NCBI GenBank assembly: GCA_905372275.1
Contig: CAJPON010000003.1
Span: 1-64,000, forward strand
DNA length: 64,000 nt
Source: Candidatus Saccharimonadota bacterium
GTDB taxonomy: Bacteria > Patescibacteriota > Saccharimonadia > Saccharimonadales > Saccharimonadaceae
Direction: 5' to 3'
Positions 52,399 to 61,379 of this stretch are shown in pieces. The number at the start of each line of letters is the position of its first letter. The first letter of the stretch is position 1. A model generated the notes under the pieces. That model worked only from the letters and a program-made list of their open reading frames with translations. It was not told the origin of the DNA and did no database searches. Made by a program: the position numbers and the translations under genes.

Positions 52399-53084
52399 GC
52401 TTTTCTAATCTCGTCCTTAACGATGTATCCAAACCCTCGTACCGTTTGGATAATCGGATCAGCGCCTGGAAAAGGCTTATCAATTTTGTTGCGTAAATAG
52501 TTAATAAAAACTTCAACGTTATTCGGCAAAATATCGGCATCAAAGTCCCAAACGTGCGTCATGATGTTTTGCTTGCTGAGAATTTGATTCTTGTTGCGCA
52601 GCAAATATTCAAGAATGGCAAATTCTTTGTTAGATAGTTTGATATATTTACCAGCCCGTTTAGCAGTGTGATTAGCGACATCAAGTTCAAGATCACGCAC
52701 TGTCAAAATGTTATCAAGTACATCCTGCGGCCGCCTCAGCAACGCCCGAACACGAGCGCCGAGAACCTCGAAGCTAAACGGCTTCGGCAAATAGTCGTCG
52801 GCACCGCTATCCAAGCCTTCCACAATATCTTTATTCTGATCTTTGGCTGTCAACATCAAGATTGGCGTTTTATTACCGTCAGCGCGCAGCTTTTTGGCGA
52901 CTTCAAAACCATTCATGATCGGCATCATCACGTCGAGAATGATGAGATCGTAATCATCAGCCCGCGCTGCATTGTAGCCATCCTCGCCATCATACTCGAT
53001 ATCAACCGCGTAGCCGTCCATTTCGAGCCCTTGCTTGATCGACTTGGCAATTCTCTTCTCATCGTCAACAACCAAAATCTTCAT
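52395..53084 (-). CDS. OmpR-family response regulator
   Basis: 229 residues: receiver domain with VVDDEKRIAKSIKQGLEMDG, phospho-acceptor LIILDVMMP (~Asp52), MLTAKD and KPFSFEVL, then a winged-helix DNA-binding domain ending GADPIIQTVRGFGYIVKDE. It forms an operon with the kinase. TATAAT ends 6 bases before the ATG, so the mRNA is probably leaderless. Confidence 0.95.
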   Translation of the reverse strand: MKILVVDDEKRIAKSIKQGLEMDGYAVDIEYDGEDGYNAARADDYDLIILDVMMPIMNGFEVAKKLRADGNKTPILMLTAKDQNKDIVEGLDSGADDYLPKPFSFEVLGARVRALLRRPQDVLDNILTVRDLELDVANHTAKRAGKYIKLSNKEFAILEYLLRNKNQILSKQNIMTHVWDFDADILPNNVEVFINYLRNKIDKPFPGADPIIQTVRGFGYIVKDEIRKA

Positions 53085-53090
53085 AATTTT

Positions 53091-53096
53091 ATTATA
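53091..53096 (-). promoter_or_regulatory. -10 box of the two-component operon, leaderless type
   Basis: TATAAT, then AAAATT, then the ATG at 53084. Confidence 0.55.
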
Positions 53097-53117
53097 ACCT
53101 TTCTTTTGTTTAATGGT

Positions 53118-53375
53118 TTAGTAATTTAAGGACATTTCTGGCCACAAGTAGTGAGTCGTCTGCTTGCCGCGGCGGCTCATCGAAATCCACCAATCGCCAG
53201 CGGTCGTTTTAATTTTGATTAAACCTTTGTTTTTGAGGCGACTCAGCTGTGTCATCAATTTCGGACGGCTCATTTGCAAGCTTTCGGTTAGTCCTGTCAG
53301 GTCTTCCTCGCCACTCTCGCTAATCTGCTGCAAAACAAGCGCTTCATCAGTTGTCAAATTCAAATTCTTGGTCAT
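53118..53375 (-). CDS. Winged-helix (MarR-like) transcriptional regulator, 85 aa
   Basis: From the ATG at 53375, chosen for its AAAGGAGTG site, this is a single winged helix: TDEALVLQQISESGEEDLTG, a recognition helix SRPKLMTQLSRLKNKG and a wing KTTAGDWWISMS. It sits just upstream of the two-component operon and downstream of the glycosyltransferase pseudogene. Targets are unknown. Confidence 0.7.
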   Translation of the reverse strand: MTKNLNLTTDEALVLQQISESGEEDLTGLTESLQMSRPKLMTQLSRLKNKGLIKIKTTAGDWWISMSRRGKQTTHYLWPEMSLNY

Positions 53376-53433
53376 ATTCACTCCTTTGCTTAGGTTTGTA
53401 ATGACAGTATGCGCGGTTGAGCTTAAAGTATTC

Positions 53434-55978
53434 TTAAGCAGCCGCCGAAAGATCATAAACTGTATATTGCGTACCGCCGTAATCGACTTTACTACCAGTA
53501 CTTTTCACCCATAATAAGATTTCGGAGTTACCACCTGGTCCACCCATACCGCTGGGGCCGCCAGATTTCCCTTGTCTGCTGTTTACTACGTAATAGCGAA
53601 CTTTACCTTGTTTAACAAGCTGTTTGAATTGCGATAGCGTCAACGTCGAGTCACTACCATTGAAGCCGCCGATGGCCATGACTGGCTGGCCGCTTGATAA
53701 TTGAATCGGCGCCGATTCGTTAGCGCTATTAACTGCCGCCAGCCATGTCGTGCCATGACGGTTTTCTAGCAAAAACGAGACGAGCGTCGATTCAGCTCGC
53801 GCCAACTCATTATTCGTATTGCTCATAGCTGAAGCGCCTGGACCAGCCGTTGGAATACTGCCGCTATGCGCTGTTGCCACCGTACTGACGCTAAAAGCAA
53901 TCGGCGCCGCCATACCAGCAGTAATTGCTAAGTCAAGAATAATCTGTTTAAGCCGTTTCGTCTGTGATAACGGCAGCAGCGTCAAAATAGTTGCTACACC
54001 ACCGGCAATCATCACTAGCCACATCAGCCAAGGCCAATAGTTGCTATAGCCGAGCATAATAATGCTAAGAATTGTCGTTAGCGCGATACTCAGCGGCAGT
54101 ATCCAGGCTACTTTGGTGCGACGTGTGTAAGCTTGCCATATATATGGCGCCCCGATACCAACTAGCGCTGCCACCGCTGGCGCCATCGCTACCACATAAT
54201 ACGGATGAATAGTGCCGCTAGTCATACTAAATATCACAATGTGAATCAGCAGCCAGCCCAGCCACAACAACACGCCAACCCGCTCCTTGTTGTGGCGCGG
54301 CGCGCGGCGCAACAGCCAAATCACTAGACCACCGCCAATCAGTGCTACTAGTATCAGCCAAGCAATATTCGGCCCAAAGCTCTCATTAAATATACGCAGC
54401 ACGCCAGTCTCGCTGCCAAAACCAACACCGCCAGGACCGTTGCCAGGACCACCCGCACCAAAACTGCCGCCCATCATACCAATCGGCGGTGTCATTGCTT
54501 ACGCTGCTGGCGAAGCGGTTTGACTAGTAGCCTGCGCACCCATTTGCATCATACCGCCTGGCCGGCTTCCAGGACCGCCACCATCACCCAACAGCCTTCC
54601 AAACCGTTATAACCGAATATCAAACTCCATATGCTATTGTCGCTCGTGCTGCCAACCCAAGGTCTGCTTGCTGCTGGCGTCAGCCACACCAAAATACTCC
54701 ACCAAAACGTCGATACGATTGTCACTATGCCAGCTACGCTGAGATGCCACATTCTGGTAGTGAATTTTGGGCGTGCAAAGCTAATGTAAATGATTGTCAT
54801 TATCGGCAACAAAAGCAAACCTTGTAACATTTTAGCATTAAAAGCAAACCCGGTAAATAGTCCGGCTAGGCTCAGCCATAGCACTGGCCGTTTACCTTCA
54901 AAAGATCGCAAGAATGTGTAAGCGCTAGCTGTCAAAAAGAGCGTCAAAAAGCTATCCGGATTATTGAAACGAAACATTAGTGCTGCCGCCGGCGTCATCG
55001 CCATTACGATTCCAGCAATCAAACCAGCACGCGCACCGTACCATCGTTTAACCGTTAGGTAAACCAGCGCCACCGTAGCGATACCTGCCAGCGCGTGCGG
55101 CAACAGCATGCTCCACGACGAAAAACCAAATATCCGGCCGAACAATCCCATAATCATCATGCTAATTGGTGGCTTGTCGACGCTAACGAAATTCGCTGCG
55201 TCTAAGCTGCCAAATAGCCATGCCGTCCAGTTAATACTTGCCGTTTGCGCAGCTGCCGCATAATAACTATTAGCCATGCCATTAATGGTCAAATGTCACA
55301 GATAAAATATCGCCGTGAAAAGCAATAAACCGCCAAACGCTGCCATCTCACCGAAACTCGACTGACCATATTCTTGGCGTACTCGCGACAAGCCCTTAAT
55401 ATTCTCTGTTGCTGTTTTAACAACATCAACCAGTCTTCATAGTAGCGCGAATAATTCGATTGTAGCAGCGCGAAATAAACTCTCGCTTGAAGCCGCGCGT
55501 CGTTCGCGATTGTTTCATTAACCGCGAACCGGTCAATAGTCCGGCATCGCCGGTAATCAGCGACGTAATCATCGGTTTAAAACTGTCAAGATTCGTCGAC
55601 AAATCAATTATCCATATAGGCTAGGTCCGCCTTACTACTTGTCCAGGCCTGCTTAAGAGCGCGGCCGCGGCCTTTTTCTGGCAATTGCAGCAAGCGGATC
55701 TCTGAATATCTCTCGGCTAGCCAGCGAGCAATTACCGCTGTGCCATCGGTGCTGCCATTATCGGCAATAATTATACGCCATTTATAAGGCAGATTTCTGG
55801 CAAGATATATATGCAGTTTGGTAACCGACCGCTCAAGCACATGAGCTTCGTTAAGAACTGGCAATACGATATCGACCGTCAATGTCCGCGGATTGAGCGG
55901 TCGCAAAATTTGGTCGTCGACTGCCGGAGCCGCCGACGCCAAGAGTTGAGTGATTGTAGCTGCTTTCATGAGCGCCAC
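53434..55978 (-). pseudogene. Decayed GT2-GT39 glycosyltransferase (at least five lesions)
   Basis: The remains of a GT2 domain joined to a polytopic mannosyltransferase of the ArnT/PMT type. From 55978: GT2 start (VDIVLPVLNEAHVLERSV); an extra base near 55607-55610 ends the frame at 55604, while the next frame continues DLSTNLDSFKPM and LLTGSR. A deletion near 55437 removes most of the second half of GT2, and reading resumes in another frame at DVVKTATENIKGLSRV. TGA at 55296-55298 stands where Trp is expected, before NSYYAAAAQT and DKPPIS. A one-base loss near 54597 follows GYNGL. TAA at 54499-54501 comes two codons before the last open piece (54495-53434). It once transferred sugars to lipid or wall polymers. 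Confidence 0.88.
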
Positions 55979-56012
55979 TGTATCGACGCGTCATGAAAAG
56001 TTGCTTAAAGTT

Positions 56013-57311
56013 TTAATCGTTATAATCAAACGTATTGTTGCGGCCGGGCGCCAGCAAATCCACCGGGCCATAAACCCTGACAGAAACCGGGCCGTACATG
56101 TAGCGGCAGCGCATAGACTCCGTGAAACCGCGATGACTGCACGTCTCGTCTATCTGGCTTTTTACATTAACCACGAGTTTGTCGCCGTCGCGACGCAATT
56201 TTACTTCCGGTACTTTGGAATATTGCGTGTCGTGATATTTTACTTCCAACCGAGTCTTTTCAGCATAGCCGCCGTATTCCATCGCAACATATTCACCGTT
56301 ACCATCAACTACTATACTTTTAGCGCCGGCAGCAGCTTCCGAGGCGTCAACAGTTTTAACTTTTAGAGTTTTCTCGTAATCGTAAGTTAGATTCGAATAA
56401 GTATTAGCGCTGAAAATCGCCACACCCGACAAACAAACCGCGCCAGCCATCAACAGACCCAGCATCGCTATAATCGCCGGACGTTTCAGCTTCCAAGTGA
56501 AGACGCTCCAGGTAGCCAGCAACGTCAAGGTGAACAAAACTGCGCCGCCCAAAACCAAGCAGCATAGCAATCCCCACGCCCAGCTTTGCGCGGTAAATCC
56601 GTTCAACGCTGCCACTGCGCCAAAGCCAAACACGCCGCCGACCAGCAGCGCCACCAGCAGTCCAAACGCTATCAGCGCCAGTATAATTCCCAGCAAAAAG
56701 CGGAAAATCTTGGCAGCGGTGCTTGCTGTCTGCTTTTCAGTGCTATCATCAACTGACAAGCGTTTGAGCGCGTCCAGTGTTACCGGCTCGCCGCGCATCC
56801 GCAGCTTGTCCGAAGCCGTCCGCGCTTCAGGAATCGACAACCACATCACGATGTAAATCAGTACCGCCGTGCCAAACGTTATAAACGGCGAAAAGATAGC
56901 GATCAAGCGTATCCACAACGGATTAACGCCAAAATAAGCTGCTACGCCAGCACACACGCCGCCGATCAAACCATGTTCAGTATCGCGCATTAGCTGCTTA
57001 GACGAATTGCCCAATACCTCGTCATCTACGTCAGCATCAATCTCCGCATTGTCGCTACCGTCCGAAAAATCGCGCGGCTCGCCCATCTGTTTCTGAATCG
57101 CCAGAACATCATCGTTACCGATTACGCCGTCTTTTGCCACGCCGCGCTCCGCTAAAAGTTCCACCATTCGCGCTTCAATTTCTTGCATGGCTTCCGGCTC
57201 GGCATGCATGTTTTTCTGAATTAAATTAAGATATTTCTCCAATGATTTTTTGGCGTCAATCTCCGCGCTAAACGGCGTTTTCGCCAAATGGATTCTGGTT
57301 ATTTCTTTCAT
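56013..57311 (-). CDS. PspC-domain membrane protein
   Basis: 432 residues. The N-terminal ~80 residues are helical (resembling DUF1700/HAAS regions found with PadR systems). A PspC domain follows (DTEHGLIGGVCAGVAAYFGV), then several membrane helices (about 205-310) and a beta-rich outer domain. PspC proteins respond to envelope stress. It overlaps the PadR gene by 4 bases and ends the four-gene operon. AAAGGAG precedes the ATG. Confidence 0.85.
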   Translation of the reverse strand: MKEITRIHLAKTPFSAEIDAKKSLEKYLNLIQKNMHAEPEAMQEIEARMVELLAERGVAKDGVIGNDDVLAIQKQMGEPRDFSDGSDNAEIDADVDDEVLGNSSKQLMRDTEHGLIGGVCAGVAAYFGVNPLWIRLIAIFSPFITFGTAVLIYIVMWLSIPEARTASDKLRMRGEPVTLDALKRLSVDDSTEKQTASTAAKIFRFLLGIILALIAFGLLVALLVGGVFGFGAVAALNGFTAQSWAWGLLCCLVLGGAVLFTLTLLATWSVFTWKLKRPAIIAMLGLLMAGAVCLSGVAIFSANTYSNLTYDYEKTLKVKTVDASEAAAGAKSIVVDGNGEYVAMEYGGYAEKTRLEVKYHDTQYSKVPEVKLRRDGDKLVVNVKSQIDETCSHRGFTESMRCRYMYGPVSVRVYGPVDLLAPGRNNTFDYND

Positions 57312-57655
57312 CGCTTTGCTCCTTTCTCGAGATTTTTCAGCGAAGTGTTCAACATTTTAATACGATCTTTTAGTTCATCCACCAGCTGCGCGCCAGTGTC
57401 GGTAAGCGAATAATATTTGCGTGGCGGCCCCTGCTCGCTCTCTTGCCATTCATGCTTGAGATAGCCATATTTCTGCAAGCGGCTGAGCAGCGGATAAATT
57501 GTCCCCTCAACCACCATCAGCTCCGACTCGCTCAATTGCTTCACGATGTCGCCGGTATACTGCGGATGTTTGGCGCAGACTAACAGTACGCAGTACACCA
57601 GAAAGCCTTTGCGCAGCTGAATCGCTAAGCTTTCCGCGTAAGCACTAGCGTCCAT
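57308..57655 (-). CDS. PadR-family transcriptional regulator
   Basis: A 115-residue PadR protein: winged helix with GDIVKQLSESELMVVEGTIY and PLLSRLQKYGYLKHEW, then a C-terminal dimer helix. It lies between ABC transporter and PspC genes, as in antimicrobial-peptide and envelope-stress modules of Gram-positive bacteria. It probably binds the palindrome at 59681-59694 in the operon promoter. Confidence 0.9.
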   Translation of the reverse strand: MDASAYAESLAIQLRKGFLVYCVLLVCAKHPQYTGDIVKQLSESELMVVEGTIYPLLSRLQKYGYLKHEWQESEQGPPRKYYSLTDTGAQLVDELKDRIKMLNTSLKNLEKGAKR

Positions 57656-58343
57656 GTTTTATCCCTCCTGGTACAGTTGACTTCTCGACGCGACCGTCTT
57701 TGATGATAATTTGATGATCGCATTTTTTCGCCAAATCAGCGTCGTGTGTCACCACGATCAACGTCACGCCCTTTTGCTTATTATAATCAAACAACAATTC
57801 TTCTACTTTGGCGCCCGTTTCACTATCCAAGTTGCCAGTCGGTTCGTCGGCAAAGATAATTTGCGGATCACCAACAATTGCCCGAGCGATCGCCAAACGC
57901 TGTTTCTGCCCACCCGACAAATCTTTAGCGCGGTTCTTGCGTTTGTCATACAGGTCCACCGCCTTAAGCGCCGCGTTGATTTTATGTGCTCGTTTTTTCC
58001 GCGGCACCCGCGCAATTTCCAGCGGCAAACTAACGTTATCAATCACACTCTCATTGCCCTGGACAAAGAAACTCTGGAAAATAAAGCCGATTTTCTTAGC
58101 ACGAAACTCATCGACATACTTTGGCTTCAGCTGTAAAATGTCTTGCCCGTCAATAATTACTTGACCTTTCTGCGGCTTATCCAATCCTGAAATGGCATGC
58201 ATCAATGTCGATTTTCCTGAGCCAGACTTTCCTAAAATAGCCACGCTAGCTCCTGTTGGAATAGTTAAGCTGACATTTTTCAGCGCCATGAATTGGTTTT
58301 TCTTTTTACCGTAAATCTTCGTCACATTTTTCAGTTCAATCAT
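57645..58343 (-). CDS. ABC transporter ATP-binding protein (MacB/LolD type)
   Basis: 232 residues: Walker [13 protein letters not shown]-loop [10 protein letters not shown], signature [14 protein letters not shown], Walker [13 protein letters not shown] and H-loop VVTHD. It is the partner of the FtsX/MacB-type permease upstream. It overlaps the PadR gene by 11 bases. AGGAG precedes the ATG. Confidence 0.95.
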   Translation of the reverse strand: MIELKNVTKIYGKKKNQFMALKNVSLTIPTGASVAILGKSGSGKSTLMHAISGLDKPQKGQVIIDGQDILQLKPKYVDEFRAKKIGFIFQSFFVQGNESVIDNVSLPLEIARVPRKKRAHKINAALKAVDLYDKRKNRAKDLSGGQKQRLAIARAIVGDPQIIFADEPTGNLDSETGAKVEELLFDYNKQKGVTLIVVTHDADLAKKCDHQIIIKDGRVEKSTVPGGIKHGR

Positions 58344-58353
58344 GATATTTCTC

Positions 58354-59655
58354 CTATTCCGTCCTTAATGCCTCAATTGGGTCTAATTTTGTTGCTTTGC
58401 GGCTTGGCAGCCAGCCAGAAATTACCGCCATCACCACCAGTCCAATCACTAGTAGCCCGATTTGCAGCGGATCAATTACTAGCAAATTAGTCCCGGCACC
58501 TAATTTTAAGAAGCTGGCAATCACCGGGTTCAGCAGCGTCACCAAGCTTGCCAGCCCAACGCCAATCAAGCCGCCCAGCAAACCAACCCACGCCGCTTCG
58601 TAGCGGAATAATTTACCGATATCGCGGCCGCTCATTCCCAGCGCCTTCATCAGCCCGATTTGGCTGGTTCGCTCCAGCACCGAAATATACATAGTGTTAA
58701 TAATCCCGAACACGCTTGCCAGCAGCGCCAAACCGCCAAATCCCGCCAGCGCCGCTTGCGCCGCATTGACCATGGTGAGTAGTGTCTTGCGCACATCCTG
58801 AATCGAATAGGCGCTGTAGTCTTTGCTAATTTCATCCTTCACCGCATCGATATTTTTTTCATCATCAACCGACACCAGTGCCGTCGAATATTCGTTCGGC
58901 TGGCTTTTGTCGTGGCTAAATTCGTAAATTTCTTTAGCGTCAGCTGTCGAGATTCGCAATGTCGGCTGATAATACAAAATCGTATCCGACTCTTTGTCAA
59001 CCGCAGTAATTTTCAGCGACATCTCCTTAGCAACCTCGCCGCTCTGCTCCGCACTACGCAAACCCAACGTAATCGTCTGTCCAATCGCCGACTGCGCGTC
59101 CTTGAAGCCCAGTTGCTTGACATAAGTCTCCGGGATGATAATCTCGCCCAGCTTTGGCATGAAATCATCCAGCTTGCCAGCCGCCAATTCTGCCCGCGTT
59201 TTATCAGCTTTCACCGCTACATCCAACGCAAACTTTTTGCCGTTTGCTGAACTCTGCGCATAGGCCACGCCAGCAGTTGAATAAGCCGGCGTTACCGTTT
59301 GTACGTGCGGAGTCTTTCGCAGCTTAGCCAGGTCAGCATCGCTCATCGAATACTTACTACGCATAGCTGCTGCCTGCTTCTCCTCTTGTTCTTTTTCTGT
59401 TTTTCCCGACGCGCCGTACTCTGGTAATTTTTCTTCCTTATTGTTCGATTCAATTTTTTTGCGAACCATAATCACTTTTTTATCGCCAGCCGCATCAACC
59501 ATACTATTGGTGTATAACCGACCACCTTCGCCAGCCATCAGCGCCAGACCAATCGTAAACGCCCCGACCGAAATCGCCAGCGCCGTCAAAATCGTCCGAC
59601 CTTTCGATTGGCGGAGATTGCGCCCCGCCCGCTTGATGATATCAACTCTTCTCAT
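58354..59655 (-). CDS. ABC transporter permease (MacB/FtsX type)
   Basis: 433 residues: one N-terminal helix (about 22-42), a large extracytoplasmic domain and three C-terminal helices with the FtsX-core sequence (FGGLALLASVFGIINTMYIS, SQIGLMKALGMSGRDIGKL). Such permeases act as mechanotransducers, exporting or extracting peptides or lipids. It is the first gene of the four-gene operon. AAGGAGC precedes the ATG. Confidence 0.92.
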   Translation of the reverse strand: MRRVDIIKRAGRNLRQSKGRTILTALAISVGAFTIGLALMAGEGGRLYTNSMVDAAGDKKVIMVRKKIESNNKEEKLPEYGASGKTEKEQEEKQAAAMRSKYSMSDADLAKLRKTPHVQTVTPAYSTAGVAYAQSSANGKKFALDVAVKADKTRAELAAGKLDDFMPKLGEIIIPETYVKQLGFKDAQSAIGQTITLGLRSAEQSGEVAKEMSLKITAVDKESDTILYYQPTLRISTADAKEIYEFSHDKSQPNEYSTALVSVDDEKNIDAVKDEISKDYSAYSIQDVRKTLLTMVNAAQAALAGFGGLALLASVFGIINTMYISVLERTSQIGLMKALGMSGRDIGKLFRYEAAWVGLLGGLIGVGLASLVTLLNPVIASFLKLGAGTNLLVIDPLQIGLLVIGLVVMAVISGWLPSRKATKLDPIEALRTE

Positions 59656-59680
59656 GCTATGCTCCTTGTATTTTCATTAT

Positions 59681-59720
59681 ACATAGTACTATGTTATACA
59701 AGGTACTATAAAAAGTCAAG
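59681..59720 (-). promoter_or_regulatory. Operon promoter with palindromic probable PadR operator
   Basis: The minus strand carries TTGACT (59715-59720) and TATAAC (59694-59699) at 15 bases. ACATAGTACTATGT (59681-59694), a perfect 14-bp palindrome, overlaps the predicted start site. A second AGTACC lies in the spacer. The arrangement suits autorepression by PadR. Confidence 0.5.
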
Positions 59721-59740
59721 CTATTTTAAGAAAAACAGTA

Positions 59741-60361
59741 CTAAAGGATGTGAATAATTGCCAGGCTAGACTCGGTTCTCGACGTATATTGCCGATTGTT
59801 CGCCAGCCACTTATCGACCGCTCGCGCCGCGCCTGGCAAAGCTTCATTAGCATAGTCATCGACGATGATGATCGCCTTTTCATGGAATTTGCCGCCGCAC
59901 ACGCGGAATGAATCGGCAATTGACTCATAAAAATCGCCGTCAAAAAATGCAAATATAATATCTTCCGGTACGTCGTCAAGAGAAACATCAGCGAACCAGC
60001 CTTTGTGGATAATCGGCAATTTCAAGCCAGCCTTTTTGAAGTTTTGAACGAAGGTTTTACGCGGCGCCAGCAATTTGCCCGCCTTGAACTGCTCGCCCGC
60101 AGCGCTGGCGTCTGCTTGGGTTTTTTCTGGCAAGCCCATAAACGAATCGTAAACGTGAAACTCACCAGCAAAATCATAGGCGTCCAGCAGCCGCCGAATA
60201 AACAAACTAGTCGTGCCGACGTAACAACCAAACTCGACGATGTTTCCTGCCGCGCCGTTTTGCAGCACCTTTTCCAATTCTCGTAGCAAGACGCCGAGTT
60301 CTTTGGCGTCAACTTGGTCAGAAATGATGGGATATTTGGCGAGGAGGTGGTCGGTAATCAT
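59741..60361 (-). CDS. TylF/macrocin-O-methyltransferase family protein
   Basis: A class I methyltransferase of 206 residues from the ATG at 60361: a GxGxxG-like IVEFGCYVGTTSLFIRR, a FHVYDSFMGLPEKT motif, FFDGDFYESIADSFRV and VDDYANEALPGAARAVD, the metal-binding TylF pattern. The target is probably a sugar hydroxyl or other cell-surface or secondary-metabolite group. The start is set by a TATAAT six bases upstream. A TTG 18 bases earlier overlaps that box. Confidence 0.85.
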   Translation of the reverse strand: MITDHLLAKYPIISDQVDAKELGVLLRELEKVLQNGAAGNIVEFGCYVGTTSLFIRRLLDAYDFAGEFHVYDSFMGLPEKTQADASAAGEQFKAGKLLAPRKTFVQNFKKAGLKLPIIHKGWFADVSLDDVPEDIIFAFFDGDFYESIADSFRVCGGKFHEKAIIIVDDYANEALPGAARAVDKWLANNRQYTSRTESSLAIIHIL

Positions 60362-60367
60362 TATTAA

Positions 60368-60373
60368 ATTATA
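60368..60373 (-). promoter_or_regulatory. -10 box, leaderless type
   Basis: TATAAT, then TTAATA, then the ATG at 60361. Confidence 0.5.
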
Positions 60374-60400
60374 TCGCAATTATTGGATTGATATCGTTCG

Positions 60401-61123
60401 CTATTGTTTCCCCATACCATATTGTCTGAAAATATTTACATACTTTTGCATAAACTCTTCTTTGCGATCCGCATTATACTGCATAATAAACCGCGGATGC
60501 TCCAACGGCACGATAGCATCAAAGAAATGATGCTTATTATTTATATTGGTCAAAAACTTAAAATTCTCACCGCTGCCGATGCAAAAGCAAACGGTTGTAT
60601 CAATATTAAAATCGATCTGGCACCTCAGCGAATCTACGATAAAAGGATGTAAACATTTTTTTAGAGCTGCATTTTCATAATAATTGCAATTTACCCAATT
60701 ACCTTTCAAATTTATCTTTTCAATACCTAGCGGACACACAAAACTCATGTAAAATCGTTTATAAAAATTCTGGCGCTCGCCGTATTCTTCCATCACTTCA
60801 TACAAGAAGCTTGACGAGCGTTTATTCGCTCCAAAAGCATCTAGAGAAATCCCGGTGTCTTTTTGTAAATGATTAACGTCTTCAAACGGTACACCAATAA
60901 GCGCTGTCCCGCGCCGTGCTGGTGAGCTGCCCAAAATCATAAATCGCCGCTTATTATCATGATAGTACTGACGATAAAACCGATGCGTTATTTGTGCTAT
61001 TCGCTGCCAATCGTCGTTAGTAAACCGATTGATTAGACGATATCTTTCTGGCAAATTTATGTCAATATTTTTCAGACTGTCGTAAAATTTTAGTATTTTT
61101 TGAGCAGTGGTTTTAGGTTTCAT
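60401..61123 (-). CDS. SMUG2-type uracil-DNA glycosylase family protein (DUF4918)
   Basis: 240 residues with the glycosylase pattern: MILGSSPARRGTALIGVPFE (active-site loop), SSSFLYEVMEEYG, FYKRFYMSFVCPLGIEKIN, CFCIGSGENFKFL and VPLEHPRFIMQY. It probably removes deaminated bases. The gene is A/T-richer than its neighbours in parts. The C-terminus ends 40 bases from the TylF-like gene start, on the same strand. Confidence 0.8.
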   Translation of the reverse strand: MKPKTTAQKILKFYDSLKNIDINLPERYRLINRFTNDDWQRIAQITHRFYRQYYHDNKRRFMILGSSPARRGTALIGVPFEDVNHLQKDTGISLDAFGANKRSSSFLYEVMEEYGERQNFYKRFYMSFVCPLGIEKINLKGNWVNCNYYENAALKKCLHPFIVDSLRCQIDFNIDTTVCFCIGSGENFKFLTNINNKHHFFDAIVPLEHPRFIMQYNADRKEEFMQKYVNIFRQYGMGKQ

Positions 61124-61190
61124 GCGGATTCTTATCGTAAATGATGTACATTAGTAAAGCGTATAAAAATTGCTTATTTCACTGTAAAAT

Positions 61191-61379
61191 TCAGCGAGCC
61201 TCCGACAGCCCGGTAATAGCAATGATGATGGTACTAACAGCGAGGCTTCCAACCAAAAATTCAAGCGGGACGTCGGGTTTCAGGTAAGCAAAAATTGCCG
61301 TGCCAATCCACATCACGGCGATGATTCCCGCGGCATACGGATAGCGAACTTGCATCACCCATTGTTGTAATTGCTTCAT
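61191..61379 (-). CDS. Small two-helix membrane protein, 62 aa
   Basis: Two hydrophobic helices (about residues 14-32 and 37-56) with a short turn containing KPDVP. It overlaps the ABC1/UbiB-like gene by 4 bases and has an AAAGGAG site. It probably supports the kinase at the membrane. No family is recognised. Confidence 0.6.
   Translation of the reverse strand: MKQLQQWVMQVRYPYAAGIIAVMWIGTAIFAYLKPDVPLEFLVGSLAVSTIIIAITGLSEAR

Noticed and set aside
55296..55298. TGA read as an amino acid (alternative genetic code)
   Set aside because: The same gene has frameshifts, a deletion and a TAA. TGA ends other genes normally in this window, and no lineage-wide recoding is needed.
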